A stretch of 64,000 nt of DNA from Polaromonas sp. (GCA_030683705.1 JAUXPP010000031.1:1-64000); one strand, 5' to 3'; shown: positions 26,798-36,615, numbered from the stretch's first letter. Made by a program: numbers and translations. The notes: a model not told the origin generated them from the letters alone.

Positions 26798-27316
26798 ATG
26801 AAACCCCATTCCCGCCCCTTGTTCGCTCTGTTTTTAATAGCTGCCAGCGCTTGCTGCATCAGGGTTGAAGCCCAAAACCTTCCCACAGACCCGGGGGCGG
26901 CGCGCAAGTCAGGCGCTTGTCCGACGGCAACACAGCTGTCCGCCCCACAGATCTACGGCCAGTGGCGGGTACGCTTTACCCCGGCCCCTGCGGGCTTGCC
27001 TGCAGAGGCCGTCATGCGCCTGGAAAGACATGCAGAATTCAGCGAAAGTGTGGCGGGCTCCGTCCTGCGCGATCTGGGCACGGCGCGAACCGGAGGCCAT
27101 GCCGCCAGGGCGCAGCTTGCCGGCGATCTGGAAAACGGGTTTCTGACCCTCGACGAATCTTCGAACGGCATCAGCATTACAGGCACCTGGAACGGTGAAT
27201 TGGTCAAGGAATCATGCGGAAAAAAATTTACAGGCCTATGGAAAGACACGCGCGACAACGCGCCGCCGGATACACCGGAGGTGCCCTTCACCATGGAGAA
27301 AGTGCCCGGATGGTAG
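26798..27316 (+). CDS. Small secreted protein of unknown function
   Basis: A 172-residue protein with a signal peptide (about 1-27, PLFALFLIAASACCIRVEA). The mature part (GQWRVRFTPAPAGLPAEAVM, LTLDESSNGISITGTWNGEL, CGKKFTGLW) suggests a small beta-barrel resembling lipocalin-like or calycin folds, with a possible disulfide between its two cysteines; this is a structural guess. Its signal-peptide core holds a TTTTTAATAGCTGCC element (26831-26856). It starts 10 nt after the helicase gene and its stop overlaps the pldA start by 7 nt, so it is probably co-translated with pldA. Confidence 0.75.
   Translation: MKPHSRPLFALFLIAASACCIRVEAQNLPTDPGAARKSGACPTATQLSAPQIYGQWRVRFTPAPAGLPAEAVMRLERHAEFSESVAGSVLRDLGTARTGGHAARAQLAGDLENGFLTLDESSNGISITGTWNGELVKESCGKKFTGLWKDTRDNAPPDTPEVPFTMEKVPGW
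26831..26856 (+). repeat. TTTGATAGC-type element inside a signal peptide
   Basis: TTTTTAATAGCTGCCAGCGC then TTGCTG. It is nearly identical to 62268-62290 (TATTGATAGCTGCCAACGCT then TGCTG) and similar to 15575 and 57591. Here it encodes FLIAASACC, the hydrophobic signal core. Confidence 0.55.
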
Positions 27317-28512
27317 CCTGGGCAAAACCAGCCATTCACACGCTGGCGGCGATGGGACTGTTGCTGACGGGTGGCCTGGCACAGGCCCAGAGCGGCGTCA
27401 CGCCCGGCTTGCCCGACCGCAGCGGCCGCCTGGGCTGGCAGGCCTGCCAGGCGATGAGCGCCGATGCCGTGGCGCAGCTGGCCTGCTTCAAAAGCTGGGC
27501 CGACGCACAAAACAGCCCAGGCAGCCCGCCGCCGGCCATGACGACCGCCCCCGCCAACCCGGAGACCGGACAGAAAGAGGCCAATGTATTACTGCTGCCG
27601 GCCCTGGCCACTGAGGCGCCGGACGGCAAGCAGATCGGCTGCCGCAACACGAGCTACAGCGGGCTCTCGCGGTTTTGGGAGCTGCAACGCGGCACCGACT
27701 GCGACACCTTCGGCATCCGCGGCTACCGCCCCATCAGCCTGATGTGGTCGGGCTCGGACAGCGTGAACAACCAGCCGTCGTCACCCGCCCCCGGTCACAC
27801 CGTGACCACGCCCTTCAATTACAAGCGCTCCGAAGCACGCCTGCAACTGTCGGTGCGCACCAAGGTGGCCAAGGGCCTGCTCACCTCCGGCAGTGGCGAC
27901 GAGGCCGGCAGCGATTCGGTCTGGCTGGGCTACACCCAGCAAAGTTACTGGCAGCTTTTCAACGGGGGAATTTCGCGGCCGTTCCGCACCACCGATCATG
28001 AACCCGAGGTGGTCTACATCTACCCGCACATGATCGACCTGCCCGGTGGCTGGAAGTACCGCCTGAGCGGCCTGGGCCTGACCCACCAGTCCAACGGGCA
28101 GAGCCTGCCGCTGTCGCGCAGCTGGAACCGCGTCTACCTGATGGGCGCGGCCGAAAAGGAGCTCGGCGGCGACGCCAGCCTGACCCTGCAGGCCCGCGTC
28201 TGGCAGCGCCTGCGCGAATCGTCAGGCAGCGACGACAACCCGGGTATTTCCGACTTCATCGGTCGTGCCGAAGTCGCCGGAACCTGGCAGATCAACAAGC
28301 TGCACAGCCTGGGCATGACGGTGCGCCATTCGCTCAAATCCGACGCGCGCGGCTCGGTCAAGCTCGAATGGATGAAGGCCTCGACCGCCATCGCCGACAG
28401 CGCAGCGCTGCGTTACCACGTACAGCTGTTCAGCGGCTACGGCGACAGCATGATCGACTACAACCGCCGCCGCAACGTGCTGAGCGTAGGCTTGAGCCTG
28501 GTGGACTGGTAG
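27310..28512 (+). CDS. pldA: Outer-membrane phospholipase A
   Basis: OMPLA hydrolyses phospholipids that leak into the outer leaflet of the outer membrane. The protein has 400 residues with signal peptide (TLAAMGLLLTGGLAQAQ) and a 12-strand barrel. The catalytic triad is visible: His and Ser in LTHQSNGQS and Asn in SRSWNRVYL, matching the E. coli H142-S144-N156 pattern. The N-terminal Pro/Ala-rich extension (about 27-110), with WQACQ and AQLACFKSWAD, is longer than in E. coli but seen in betaproteobacteria. It is convergent with the T6SS-linked gene at 28616. Confidence 0.92.
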   Translation: MVAWAKPAIHTLAAMGLLLTGGLAQAQSGVTPGLPDRSGRLGWQACQAMSADAVAQLACFKSWADAQNSPGSPPPAMTTAPANPETGQKEANVLLLPALATEAPDGKQIGCRNTSYSGLSRFWELQRGTDCDTFGIRGYRPISLMWSGSDSVNNQPSSPAPGHTVTTPFNYKRSEARLQLSVRTKVAKGLLTSGSGDEAGSDSVWLGYTQQSYWQLFNGGISRPFRTTDHEPEVVYIYPHMIDLPGGWKYRLSGLGLTHQSNGQSLPLSRSWNRVYLMGAAEKELGGDASLTLQARVWQRLRESSGSDDNPGISDFIGRAEVAGTWQINKLHSLGMTVRHSLKSDARGSVKLEWMKASTAIADSAALRYHVQLFSGYGDSMIDYNRRRNVLSVGLSLVDW

Positions 28513-28615
28513 GCAGTCCTGGCGGCTGTCCACGCCGCGGCCGCTGCCTCGCAATCACGGCGCGGGCTGACCGCGGTCTCCCCCCGCCGGCGTGTGTTCC
28601 CGGAGGGCCCGCTGC

Positions 28616-30535
28616 TCAGGTCGCGATGGCCGACAGGACGCCGTCGAACACCTTGCCAGGCGTTTTCCTGGTGGACTCGGCATGGTGGTTTTTGGCATGG
28701 TCGAGCAAGCCCTGGATGTACTTCTTGTCGCCCGCGATCACCGGGTTGGCCTTGAACTCGAACCCTGAATCACCCAAATACTTTTTGCCGTAACGCTTGA
28801 GCCGGGTGAAATACTTGGTTCCGCTGTCGAACTCGTTCTGGCCGATCTCACCCTTGATGGTTTTCCCCTTGATCTTGCCCATGTCGGTGAACATGCTCTG
28901 AAGCTGCCACTGGCTGCCGCAAATTCCGGAGTTCAGTGTCAGCATGGCAATGAGGGGGCTGGCACTGCATCCGCTCTGATAGAAACGCTTGAAGGCCTCC
29001 AGATCGTGGATGAGACTCTTCTTGCCGCGGGCATTGACGGTGTCCACCACCCGGTGTCCGGATTCGTCCTTTTTTGTCAGTTTCCGCGCTTTCATGTACT
29101 GCATCTTGGCGGTCAGCAAAAACATCTTGATGCTGGCCTGCTCGATCAAACGCATAACGAACTTGATCACCCACTCGACAGCACTGGTGATGGCGCCGAC
29201 CAGGCTCTGTGCACCGGGCACGGAGCCCGCCAGGGCCAGCTGCACCGCGCCCTTGATCATGGTCCACAAACCAGACGCAATGTCCATGGTCATCGATCGC
29301 TCGATACGGTTGGCCAGCAGCGCCGGATGACCATCGGTGATGCGGATTTTCCTTCTCTCGAGCCAGCCGCCCACCTTCATCTTGATGGCCTTGAAGGTCT
29401 GGGCGAAACCGGTCAACAGGTCCAGGCCGGCACTGACGAACGGGACCGAAGCGGCTGCGCATTTTTTGACCGTGAACATGATCAGGGCCTTGATGGTGCT
29501 GGCGCCGACCGTGAAAGGAAATTCGCTGTCCTGAAGCAGTTTGTCTTTCAGCCAGTCGACAAAACTCGTCACCAGGGACTTCAGCACATCGATGAGTTTG
29601 CCCATCAAATCGTAGAACGCGGCGCCTACCACCACGGCGCCGCTGATGGGCGCAAACGCTATGGCAGCCACCTTGTGCTGGCCCATGGCCTCCAGCGCGC
29701 GTTTGGTGGTCGGGAAACCGTAATCGCTCTGCTCGGCCAGCGGCGTCGCGCTCAGCGGGCGTGGCGTCAACTGCAGGTAGTTGATATTGGCTATCGCGTG
29801 CGGAGGGCCTTTCCCGTCGCGCGAATAGGGCCGCGGAGCAGGACCGAATACCGGTCGGCCATTGATCACGCCGTGCGGCTCGGGCACCATCACCCGGCCC
29901 GGCCGGTGATGGCGCTTGACGGTTCCGGGGGCCATGATTTTGTCCACGACAGGCGGGATCGCAGCCAGCACCGGTTTGGACACATAACCGAAGGCGTCCG
30001 ACACGCTGACGTCCTCCCCAAAGGCCTTGAAGGCCACCTTGTCCACCTTGTCGACGTCTTTGAGCTTGTCGTAATTTGTGCCAAAGCCAGCTGCCAAGGC
30101 GCCACCCACGGCACTCACGCCTTCGAGCGTGATGCCCATGTAATCCATGTTGATGTCGATATTGCCCAGCAGGTACAGCACACCGTAGCGTGAGTGGATG
30201 TTGTCGCGCTCGATCGCTTCAATGCCCTTGGTGGTGACCGCATTTTCCCGGTAGATCATTTCGAAGATGTACTGCAACAAGCCATTGCTGACCTTGTTGC
30301 GCTCACTTTTTTTCCAGTCCCGGCCATGGCTGCTGTAATACACCTGCAGCGCATCCTGCAATTGCTTGCGGTACATCTCCTCGATCTTTTCGTTCGGCTG
30401 GCTGCGGCTGTTGTACCACCGGGTGTAGGCTGAATCGAGTGTTTTGGTCTCTTCGCCGCGGCTGGAGAGCCGCAGCGAGGTACGCGCCTTCCATTCGGCC
30501 GGCGTGACAATTGCGGGGGGTAGCTTGGTGGCCAT
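28616..30535 (-). CDS. Unknown T6SS-linked protein, possible effector
   Basis: I do not recognise this 639-residue protein. The N-terminal third is polar (LRLSSRGEETKTLDSAYTRW, SHGRDWKKSERN), a region that resembles the start of several Burkholderiales T6SS-associated proteins. The middle has repeated hydrophobic or amphipathic stretches (about 280-330, 355-385, 420-475), and the C-terminus is basic with SGCSASPLIAMLTLNSGICG and IGQNEFDSGTKYFTRLK. There is no signal peptide. It is last in the T6SS operon, 58 nt downstream of tssA, a common place for effector or accessory genes. The hydrophobic middle could make it a pore-forming effector, but no immunity gene follows; a structural accessory role is equally possible. 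Confidence 0.6.
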   Translation of the reverse strand: MATKLPPAIVTPAEWKARTSLRLSSRGEETKTLDSAYTRWYNSRSQPNEKIEEMYRKQLQDALQVYYSSHGRDWKKSERNKVSNGLLQYIFEMIYRENAVTTKGIEAIERDNIHSRYGVLYLLGNIDINMDYMGITLEGVSAVGGALAAGFGTNYDKLKDVDKVDKVAFKAFGEDVSVSDAFGYVSKPVLAAIPPVVDKIMAPGTVKRHHRPGRVMVPEPHGVINGRPVFGPAPRPYSRDGKGPPHAIANINYLQLTPRPLSATPLAEQSDYGFPTTKRALEAMGQHKVAAIAFAPISGAVVVGAAFYDLMGKLIDVLKSLVTSFVDWLKDKLLQDSEFPFTVGASTIKALIMFTVKKCAAASVPFVSAGLDLLTGFAQTFKAIKMKVGGWLERRKIRITDGHPALLANRIERSMTMDIASGLWTMIKGAVQLALAGSVPGAQSLVGAITSAVEWVIKFVMRLIEQASIKMFLLTAKMQYMKARKLTKKDESGHRVVDTVNARGKKSLIHDLEAFKRFYQSGCSASPLIAMLTLNSGICGSQWQLQSMFTDMGKIKGKTIKGEIGQNEFDSGTKYFTRLKRYGKKYLGDSGFEFKANPVIAGDKKYIQGLLDHAKNHHAESTRKTPGKVFDGVLSAIAT

Positions 30536-30593
30536 ATCGACTCCGGTGTGCCTGGGTGGAAATCAGAATGCGGTGCTGTGATGCAAGGCCCGC

Positions 30594-31733
30594 CTACTCC
30601 TGGCGGGACTCCTTGATGCCCAGCAAGGAGAAGTAGCGGGCAATGTCGCCCTCTTCCCGCACCACTTCCTGCATCAGGTCAGCCAGCGACATCCTGCCCC
30701 AGGAGACCGCCCGCTTGACGAGGTAAGGCGTGGGACTGTGCGGCTCGGCTTTTTCAAGATAGGCAGCCACCGCTTCCAGCATGCGGTAGGCATCCTCGCG
30801 GCTGGTGATGGGGCCGGAATGCAACACAAGGCCCGGGCTTGCGGGGGTCTCTTCCTGGTGGGGTGCCGCAGCATCCATGGTCTGCTCCTGGTTTGATGGT
30901 GGTGATGCCGGGGCGGGGTCGCTGGCGACCGGCTGGACGGGCGCCCGCCCGTCGATCAGGCTGGTGACCGCGCGCTCCATGCGGCGCAGCATTTCGCCGA
31001 CCCGCGCAACGCTGGGAGGGTTGTTGCGCATCCTGTCGTCGAGCATGCGGGCCAGCGCGTCCCACTTGCCGGTGGCGACCTCCAGCCGGGCCTTGAGGGC
31101 GATCAGGGCCAGCAGGTTTTTCCCGCTGGCACTGGCGGTCAACTCCTCCCGCGTGAGCGGGTTACCGCCGGCCGGCTGGGGCTTTTTATCCTCGCTTTTC
31201 TGGTTGTCGGCAATCAGCGCCTGGTCCCAGTCGGCCAGACTGACGGCCGAAGGAATCCGGTCCGACAGGTGCAACAGCGGCACATGCAGCTTCAAGGTCA
31301 GCGGCAGGTTCTCGTTCATCCAGATGAAGCTGGCCACGCGCGCATCGTCATCCCCGTCCTCGATTTGCGGGTAGGCCGTGTCCCAGAAACGCTCCACCAG
31401 CCCCGTCAGCACATCGACAGCGGCAATAAATCCATCCATCTGGTGCAAATGAATCCAGGATTCGCACAACCAGGCCGCGGCCTGGAAGTCCTTGGTGTGT
31501 TTGCCCAGCAGCTGGCTGCAACTGGCGGCGACCGCCTTCCAGTCGGCCTTCTTGAGCGGCCGCTCCCACTCGCCCATGGGCAGGCTGGCATCGTCCTCCT
31601 CGCGGGCCTGCGCCACGCCGAGATAAAGCGGGTCGTAACGCATGGACACGCCGGCAGGCTCTGCACCGGGAATCGGCGCCAGCAGGGCTTCGGTGTCTGG
31701 CAGAAAAACGGAGTCCTGGGTCATGCTTTTCAT
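30594..31733 (-). CDS. tssA: T6SS sheath-organising protein TssA
   Basis: TssA caps and coordinates growth of the T6SS tube and sheath in the cytoplasm. This 379-residue protein has the ImpA N-terminal domain: LLAPIPGAEPAGVSMRYDPL, YLGVAQAREEDDASLPMGEW, KADWKAVAASCSQLLGKHTK and AAWLCESWIHLHQMDGF are diagnostic. The C-terminal part ends with a helical region like the short TssA class (REDAYRMLEAVAAYLEKAEP, SPTPYLVKRAVSWGRM). The start at 31733 overlaps the tssM stop by one base (TGATG), implying coupling; ATG 31724 is an alternative. Confidence 0.92.
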   Translation of the reverse strand: MKSMTQDSVFLPDTEALLAPIPGAEPAGVSMRYDPLYLGVAQAREEDDASLPMGEWERPLKKADWKAVAASCSQLLGKHTKDFQAAAWLCESWIHLHQMDGFIAAVDVLTGLVERFWDTAYPQIEDGDDDARVASFIWMNENLPLTLKLHVPLLHLSDRIPSAVSLADWDQALIADNQKSEDKKPQPAGGNPLTREELTASASGKNLLALIALKARLEVATGKWDALARMLDDRMRNNPPSVARVGEMLRRMERAVTSLIDGRAPVQPVASDPAPASPPSNQEQTMDAAAPHQEETPASPGLVLHSGPITSREDAYRMLEAVAAYLEKAEPHSPTPYLVKRAVSWGRMSLADLMQEVVREEGDIARYFSLLGIKESRQE

Positions 31734-34700
31734 CACTGTCCGGCAAATTCGGGGGCCCGCGTCGGGAACACGCCGGGCCAAAACACGGAGGTCCGCTTGC
31801 CGACCGGAGACAGGGAAACACGCATGTACACGCGCGCCCTGACTTCCTGGGGTGTCAGGCGGGGATTGTCGGCGCCGAAAACCATGGGAAACTCCATGCG
31901 CAACAACTGCGAACGGCCGTCGGCGCGGCCGGCCGGGTCCGGTTCGCGCTGGCGCTGGATCATGCGCAACAGCGCCCAGGCGTCGGTGAACCGGTAGGAA
32001 ACGGTTTTGCCGTCGGCCGACATGTGAAGCTGCTGCGCATCATTGGTGGCGTTGACGGGTGAGTCCTTGGCCAGCCGCAAGGTCAGGGTGATGGGCGTGC
32101 CGGGCTCCCAGCGCAAGGGGCGCGGGGCGTCGCGCAGCCTGAGGGTCTGGGAGCCGACTTCCAGGGTCCAGTCGATCACCTTGTTGCCCTCGATCTCCGC
32201 GGACTGGTTGGTCCTGAACTCCACCGCCATGTCGTAGCCCGCGATTGCCCCCTCTTCCACCGGATACAAAGGCGCCATGAAGGCCCTGACCCGGTCAAAC
32301 TGCTCCATGAAACGGCGTGCGGCCTGGCCGGAGGCGGCACTGCGGCTGCTGGCGGCGGTGTCCTTGAAGATGCGCGACATCCGCTCCGAGCTCTTGAGCA
32401 CCTGGCCGACATCTTCGAAATCCGCATCCTGCGCGTCCCTGGCGCCAGGAACGGCAAAAGGCTGGCGCCCGGCCAGCAGGCGGTTGAAGTTCCCCGAGAA
32501 AACTGCCCACTGCTCCTGTTGCTCACCGGCCCGCAATTCGTTGCAGCGCTTGAGCAGGGCGTTGTACACCTGCAAGTGCTTTTCCGCAAAATAGTCGGCC
32601 GGACGTCCGCCGGGCGCCTTCCCGGCCAGCTTCTCGGAACAGTTGCTGCGGTCGATATCTGCGCCCACCGTGACCAGGAATTGCTCGTAAACGACCAGGC
32701 TGCTGTTCGGGTTTTTCAGGCGGTAACGCTCGAGCTCCCGGTTGATCGCCTGCCAGCGGCGTGCCAGTTGCGACTCGGCGCTGGCGCTGTCCAGCGATGC
32801 CAGGTAGATCTCGGATTGCCGGCCCAGGGTCTCGGCGCGGCTGAACTGCAAGGCCAGGGTCTGCATCAGGCCAGGCGCATCGGTCACACCAAAGGCCTGC
32901 AGCAAGGGGCCCCGGTCACCCAGCCAATAGCTGAAGTCGCGGCCCCGGATGGCGTAGAGGTCGGACTGGTTGAGGTTCTCGTCGACCTGCCGCAAGCGAG
33001 CCACTGCATCCTGGGAAATCAGGCTGCGCAGATTGTCTGCCTTGCCCCTGGCGCCCAGCTCTGTCAGCAGCCCCTGCACCTTGATCAGCCGTCCCCTCGA
33101 AGCATCAAAAGCCATCGCGTCCGCCACCGCACCGGGGTCAGTCCGTCCGCTGATCGACAAGGCATCGATCGCATGGTCACTGACCAGACGCGCGAACTGG
33201 AAATTGACGAAGGCAGCCACGCTGGGCCGGACGGATGGCGGGAATTTGGCGAGGCTTTCTCCCATGAAACGTTTGTGGGCGTCGCTCAGCGCCAGGGCCT
33301 GGTCCAGCTTGGTGCTGTCCCACACCAGAATGCTCTGCGCAACGATCTCCGGGATCTCCCGATCACTCGGCGGCGTCATGAACGACTGCGCGAGCAGCCC
33401 TGTCAGGGCATCACGCAGGGCCAGCCGGTCGGCAGACAACATAAAGCGCGCGTCCTTTTCCTGCCAGACGATGCCCGACTGCCCATCCACCCCGAACCGG
33501 GTGTAAAACTCGGCGCTGAATTTCTGGAACTCGGTCAAGGCATGCTGGCGCGCCTGATCGGCCGGCTCCGGCCCAAGCAGGCGGCGTGACTGGGTGATGC
33601 GAGTGAGCGCGCCATCGTAGGCAGGCCCCAGATTCAGCGTGGCTTGCCGCATCCAGCCGCCCTTGCCGCTGGCCAGCAGGCTTTCCTGCTCCTTGATCGC
33701 GGCCACGACCGCCTTGTAGCCACCCACCGTCTGGCTGAAGCTCGTGATGCGCGCATCCGGGGCAAACAGCCGCATGGTCTGCGCCGCGAGCTCGCGTTCG
33801 GACACCAGCAGATCGTTGTTCGTGAACAGGCGCTGGTCCAGTGCGACCACCCCCTTGCCCAAACTGCAGCGCACCGCCTGCTGGATGTGCATCACGCTGA
33901 TGGCCGCCGGTGAAATACTGCCCGGCGCATCATCGCCTCGGAAGAACCGGATGCTTTGGGAAATGTTGCCGGGCAATTCAGCGCCCAGCGTGTACTTCAC
34001 CAGCAATCGCAGGTCACTGGCCTCGTTCGGACCGGGTTTTTGCAGCCTGACCATGGAAACGATCGCCTGGTCCAGCCGCTCGACCGCCGTCAGGTACTGC
34101 AGCAAGGCTGCAAATTCTGCCGTGTCCTCCACCGCCAGGGTGCTCTTGCGTGCTTGTCCCGCAATCGCCAGGAATCCGGCAGGCGCGGCGCACTCCCCGC
34201 CGATGATCAGCTCTCCCGTGCTGGCATCCTGGGATACCCCCGTCATGTCGGCCGCGCGTGCATACAGCTCGCGCCGCAGCGTATTGATGGCAATTTCGCC
34301 GAATTCGCGCTCGATCCGCTCGGCCACACGTTCATCCAGGTCGTCAAAGATGTACCAGGACCCCGGCATGAAAAATGTCCACGCCTTGTCGGTCCCCAGC
34401 TTCTCGATCGCCGCCAGCAGCGACAGTGTTTTTGCCCGGTACCAGTCCGACGGAATCGACTCTCCACGTTCACTGGCCCTGGCCCTGTAGCCGGCATCGG
34501 TTTCAATCTGCGTCAAGGCCCTGGCCAATTCCGGGTTGCGCTTGCTCAGCTGAACCGTGGCCACCAACAGGCCCACGCTCCAGCCACCGAGCAACACCAC
34601 GGCGCCCCAGCGTGCCGCACGACTGAGCACGGGACGGCTGAGCTGCTGGCGCGAGGGGCGCGCCACGCCATATTCCATGAAGATTTTCTTCTCGAAAAGA

Positions 34701-35800
34701 TCCCGCAGGAACGCCGGCTCCCGCATCAACTGGGAGACCAGGTCCGCCGGGTCCTCGCGGGTTTCGCCCTCCATCGCCGCAGCCATGTCCAGCACACCGG
34801 CTTTCTGCGCCGATTCGCTGCTGTCACCCGTGAGGTAAATGCCGCGGAAAAAAAATGGCTCGTGGTACGCGCTGGGCCGCATCAACTCGTCCACATACAC
34901 CTGCAATTGCGCGCGGATCGAATCGATGCGTGATGGCAACAGGAAAAACTTGCCGGTCTCGGCGCTGACAGAATCCAGCGCAAAAAGTTCGGCGGAGGTG
35001 TCCGAGACGGTCTTGACGACACTGTCCAGCGCCTCGCCAACCCAGCCGTCCTGGTAAGTGGTGGACAGGTCGTAAGGCGAAGACCAGCCCAGGATGCCGG
35101 CCCGCATCGGCTCGGGCAAGGCCCGCGCGAAAGGCGAAAAGCCTTCAATCTGGTCACACCCGGACACCAGCACATACACGGCAAAACGCATGGCAAAGCG
35201 GTTTTGCGCCAGCCAGAGGCGGCGGTGCGCCAGCCGCGCCAGCTTCCCGAGTTCGAGCAAGGCGTCCGGGTTACTGTCGAGCAAAAGGGCCGCAGGCACG
35301 GTGATGACCACCGAGTCGAAGGGCCGCTGCGGCCGGTACTTGCGGCACAGCCCCAGAAACTCGTCCCAGGGTTTTTCGGCCGCATCTTCATCGTCCGGGG
35401 AACCCAGATAGGCTCCCTGCATGTCGATGACAATGCCCTTGTCGAAAAAATGCCAGGAAATGCCCTGGGCCGCGGCGGCAGAGGCCGCTTCCGAACTCAG
35501 GGCGCTGGCCACACCGGACTGCTCGATCGGCAGTTGGCGGTTGTCGTGGCCTTCGTTGAGAACCAGCACCCAGGGGATGCTGTAACGCTCCCCCCTGGAT
35601 GCAATATTGCCCTCGATCAGCTCGACCGCCTGGCGGAAGGAACTGCGCAGCGAGTCAAACCGGAGTTTGACAATCTTGGGGTCGCTCCCCGGCTTGACCG
35701 CAGAGCGGCGCGTCGCGAAATACAGCACCAGGCCCAGCGCAACAAGCACCAGCACGATCAGAATGCCCAGCGACGCCAGGAACAAGTTGTCTCTCAGCAT
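31733..35800 (-). CDS. tssM: T6SS membrane-complex protein TssM (IcmF), Walker A absent
   Basis: A 1355-residue inner-membrane protein of the TssJLM complex. TM segments lie at about 7-29 and near WGAVVLLGGWSVGLLVATV; the N-terminal cytoplasmic domain lies between them and the long periplasmic part binds TssJ. In the usual place of the P-loop stands PWVLVLNEGHDNRQLPIEQS, which lacks the G-x4-GK-[ST] consensus, so NTP binding is doubtful. The IcmF-related and C-terminal beta domains (PLRWEPGTPITLTLRLA, WALLRMIQ) are present. ATG 35800 follows AAAGG. Confidence 0.93.
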   Translation of the reverse strand: MLRDNLFLASLGILIVLVLVALGLVLYFATRRSAVKPGSDPKIVKLRFDSLRSSFRQAVELIEGNIASRGERYSIPWVLVLNEGHDNRQLPIEQSGVASALSSEAASAAAAQGISWHFFDKGIVIDMQGAYLGSPDDEDAAEKPWDEFLGLCRKYRPQRPFDSVVITVPAALLLDSNPDALLELGKLARLAHRRLWLAQNRFAMRFAVYVLVSGCDQIEGFSPFARALPEPMRAGILGWSSPYDLSTTYQDGWVGEALDSVVKTVSDTSAELFALDSVSAETGKFFLLPSRIDSIRAQLQVYVDELMRPSAYHEPFFFRGIYLTGDSSESAQKAGVLDMAAAMEGETREDPADLVSQLMREPAFLRDLFEKKIFMEYGVARPSRQQLSRPVLSRAARWGAVVLLGGWSVGLLVATVQLSKRNPELARALTQIETDAGYRARASERGESIPSDWYRAKTLSLLAAIEKLGTDKAWTFFMPGSWYIFDDLDERVAERIEREFGEIAINTLRRELYARAADMTGVSQDASTGELIIGGECAAPAGFLAIAGQARKSTLAVEDTAEFAALLQYLTAVERLDQAIVSMVRLQKPGPNEASDLRLLVKYTLGAELPGNISQSIRFFRGDDAPGSISPAAISVMHIQQAVRCSLGKGVVALDQRLFTNNDLLVSERELAAQTMRLFAPDARITSFSQTVGGYKAVVAAIKEQESLLASGKGGWMRQATLNLGPAYDGALTRITQSRRLLGPEPADQARQHALTEFQKFSAEFYTRFGVDGQSGIVWQEKDARFMLSADRLALRDALTGLLAQSFMTPPSDREIPEIVAQSILVWDSTKLDQALALSDAHKRFMGESLAKFPPSVRPSVAAFVNFQFARLVSDHAIDALSISGRTDPGAVADAMAFDASRGRLIKVQGLLTELGARGKADNLRSLISQDAVARLRQVDENLNQSDLYAIRGRDFSYWLGDRGPLLQAFGVTDAPGLMQTLALQFSRAETLGRQSEIYLASLDSASAESQLARRWQAINRELERYRLKNPNSSLVVYEQFLVTVGADIDRSNCSEKLAGKAPGGRPADYFAEKHLQVYNALLKRCNELRAGEQQEQWAVFSGNFNRLLAGRQPFAVPGARDAQDADFEDVGQVLKSSERMSRIFKDTAASSRSAASGQAARRFMEQFDRVRAFMAPLYPVEEGAIAGYDMAVEFRTNQSAEIEGNKVIDWTLEVGSQTLRLRDAPRPLRWEPGTPITLTLRLAKDSPVNATNDAQQLHMSADGKTVSYRFTDAWALLRMIQRQREPDPAGRADGRSQLLRMEFPMVFGADNPRLTPQEVRARVYMRVSLSPVGKRTSVFWPGVFPTRAPEFAGQ

Positions 35801-35834
35801 TGCCGGCCTTTCATGCTGGATCGGTGGAATACCT

Positions 35835-36593
35835 TCATTTGGCAGCTTCCGTTCCGGTGATGATGCCGCCCTGCAGTACCTGACGGACCGGCCACGATTG
35901 CCAGAGCCAGAGAATTTCCGAAATGGCCAGCAGACCCGCAAACCCCAGCAGGAATATCACCGTCCAGCGGCTCAGCGTCTGCATCTTTCGCGGTGCGATG
36001 TGCGACAAGGTGCTGGCATAGGCACGCTCGGACAACACCCTGTCCCTGCCCGAAAGATCGGGGCGGCGCTGGTAGACAAACTGGAACAGCTCTTCGCGGT
36101 AACCCGCAAAACGATCGGTTTCACCCGCGCCCCGGTATTTGCCCTGGAATCCCAGGGCCAGTGCCGACAGGTAGAGGCTCGCAATCGGTCGCAGCGAAGG
36201 CTCGCGGTTCGACAGCAGTTGTTCGATGCGCTCGAACACCCGTTCGCCGGCGACGCTGGTCCGGAACAGCGAAGCCTCCAACAGGTGGGCGGTCCAGCAG
36301 TCACGCCCTATCCATGGTGTGTTGAGCAATATCTCATCGGCGAGCGCGGCCTTGAGGTAGCGGGCATCGGCGATGCTCTCGAGTTCAAACCGGTTACCTT
36401 CGCGTTTGGATTCCAGAGTCTGCAGCTCGATCAGGTTTTCCAGGTGCTTGCTGACCTGCTGCGCTGCCAGGTCCGGGTCGGTCTCGCGCATCTCGATCGC
36501 GCGCAATTGCGCCTTCGAAACCTCATCGAAAAAGGCGCGGAATTGCTTGATCAGATGATCGTCGTCCAGCTTGTCCCGGTTTTGGCGTGCCAT
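35835..36593 (-). CDS. tssL: T6SS membrane-complex protein TssL (DotU)
   Basis: A 252-residue inner-membrane protein of the short TssL type: a cytoplasmic helical DotU domain (LIKQFRAFFDEVSKAQLRAI, DARYLKAALADEILLNTPW) and a single C-terminal membrane segment (WTVIFLLGFAGLLAISEILWL, about 212-232), with no OmpA-like peptidoglycan-binding extension. It partners TssM. The start ATG at 36593 is preceded by AGGAG; an earlier ATG would add an atypical arginine-rich lead. Confidence 0.93.
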   Translation of the reverse strand: MARQNRDKLDDDHLIKQFRAFFDEVSKAQLRAIEMRETDPDLAAQQVSKHLENLIELQTLESKREGNRFELESIADARYLKAALADEILLNTPWIGRDCWTAHLLEASLFRTSVAGERVFERIEQLLSNREPSLRPIASLYLSALALGFQGKYRGAGETDRFAGYREELFQFVYQRRPDLSGRDRVLSERAYASTLSHIAPRKMQTLSRWTVIFLLGFAGLLAISEILWLWQSWPVRQVLQGGIITGTEAAK

Positions 36594-36615
36594 GTCGTGT
36601 TGACTCCTGTGAGCC

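Noticed and set aside
25351-26907. 518-codon minus-strand frame opposite the UvrD/Rep helicase.
   Set aside because: Helicase motifs are all on the plus strand; the antisense product is low-complexity and His/Gln-rich.
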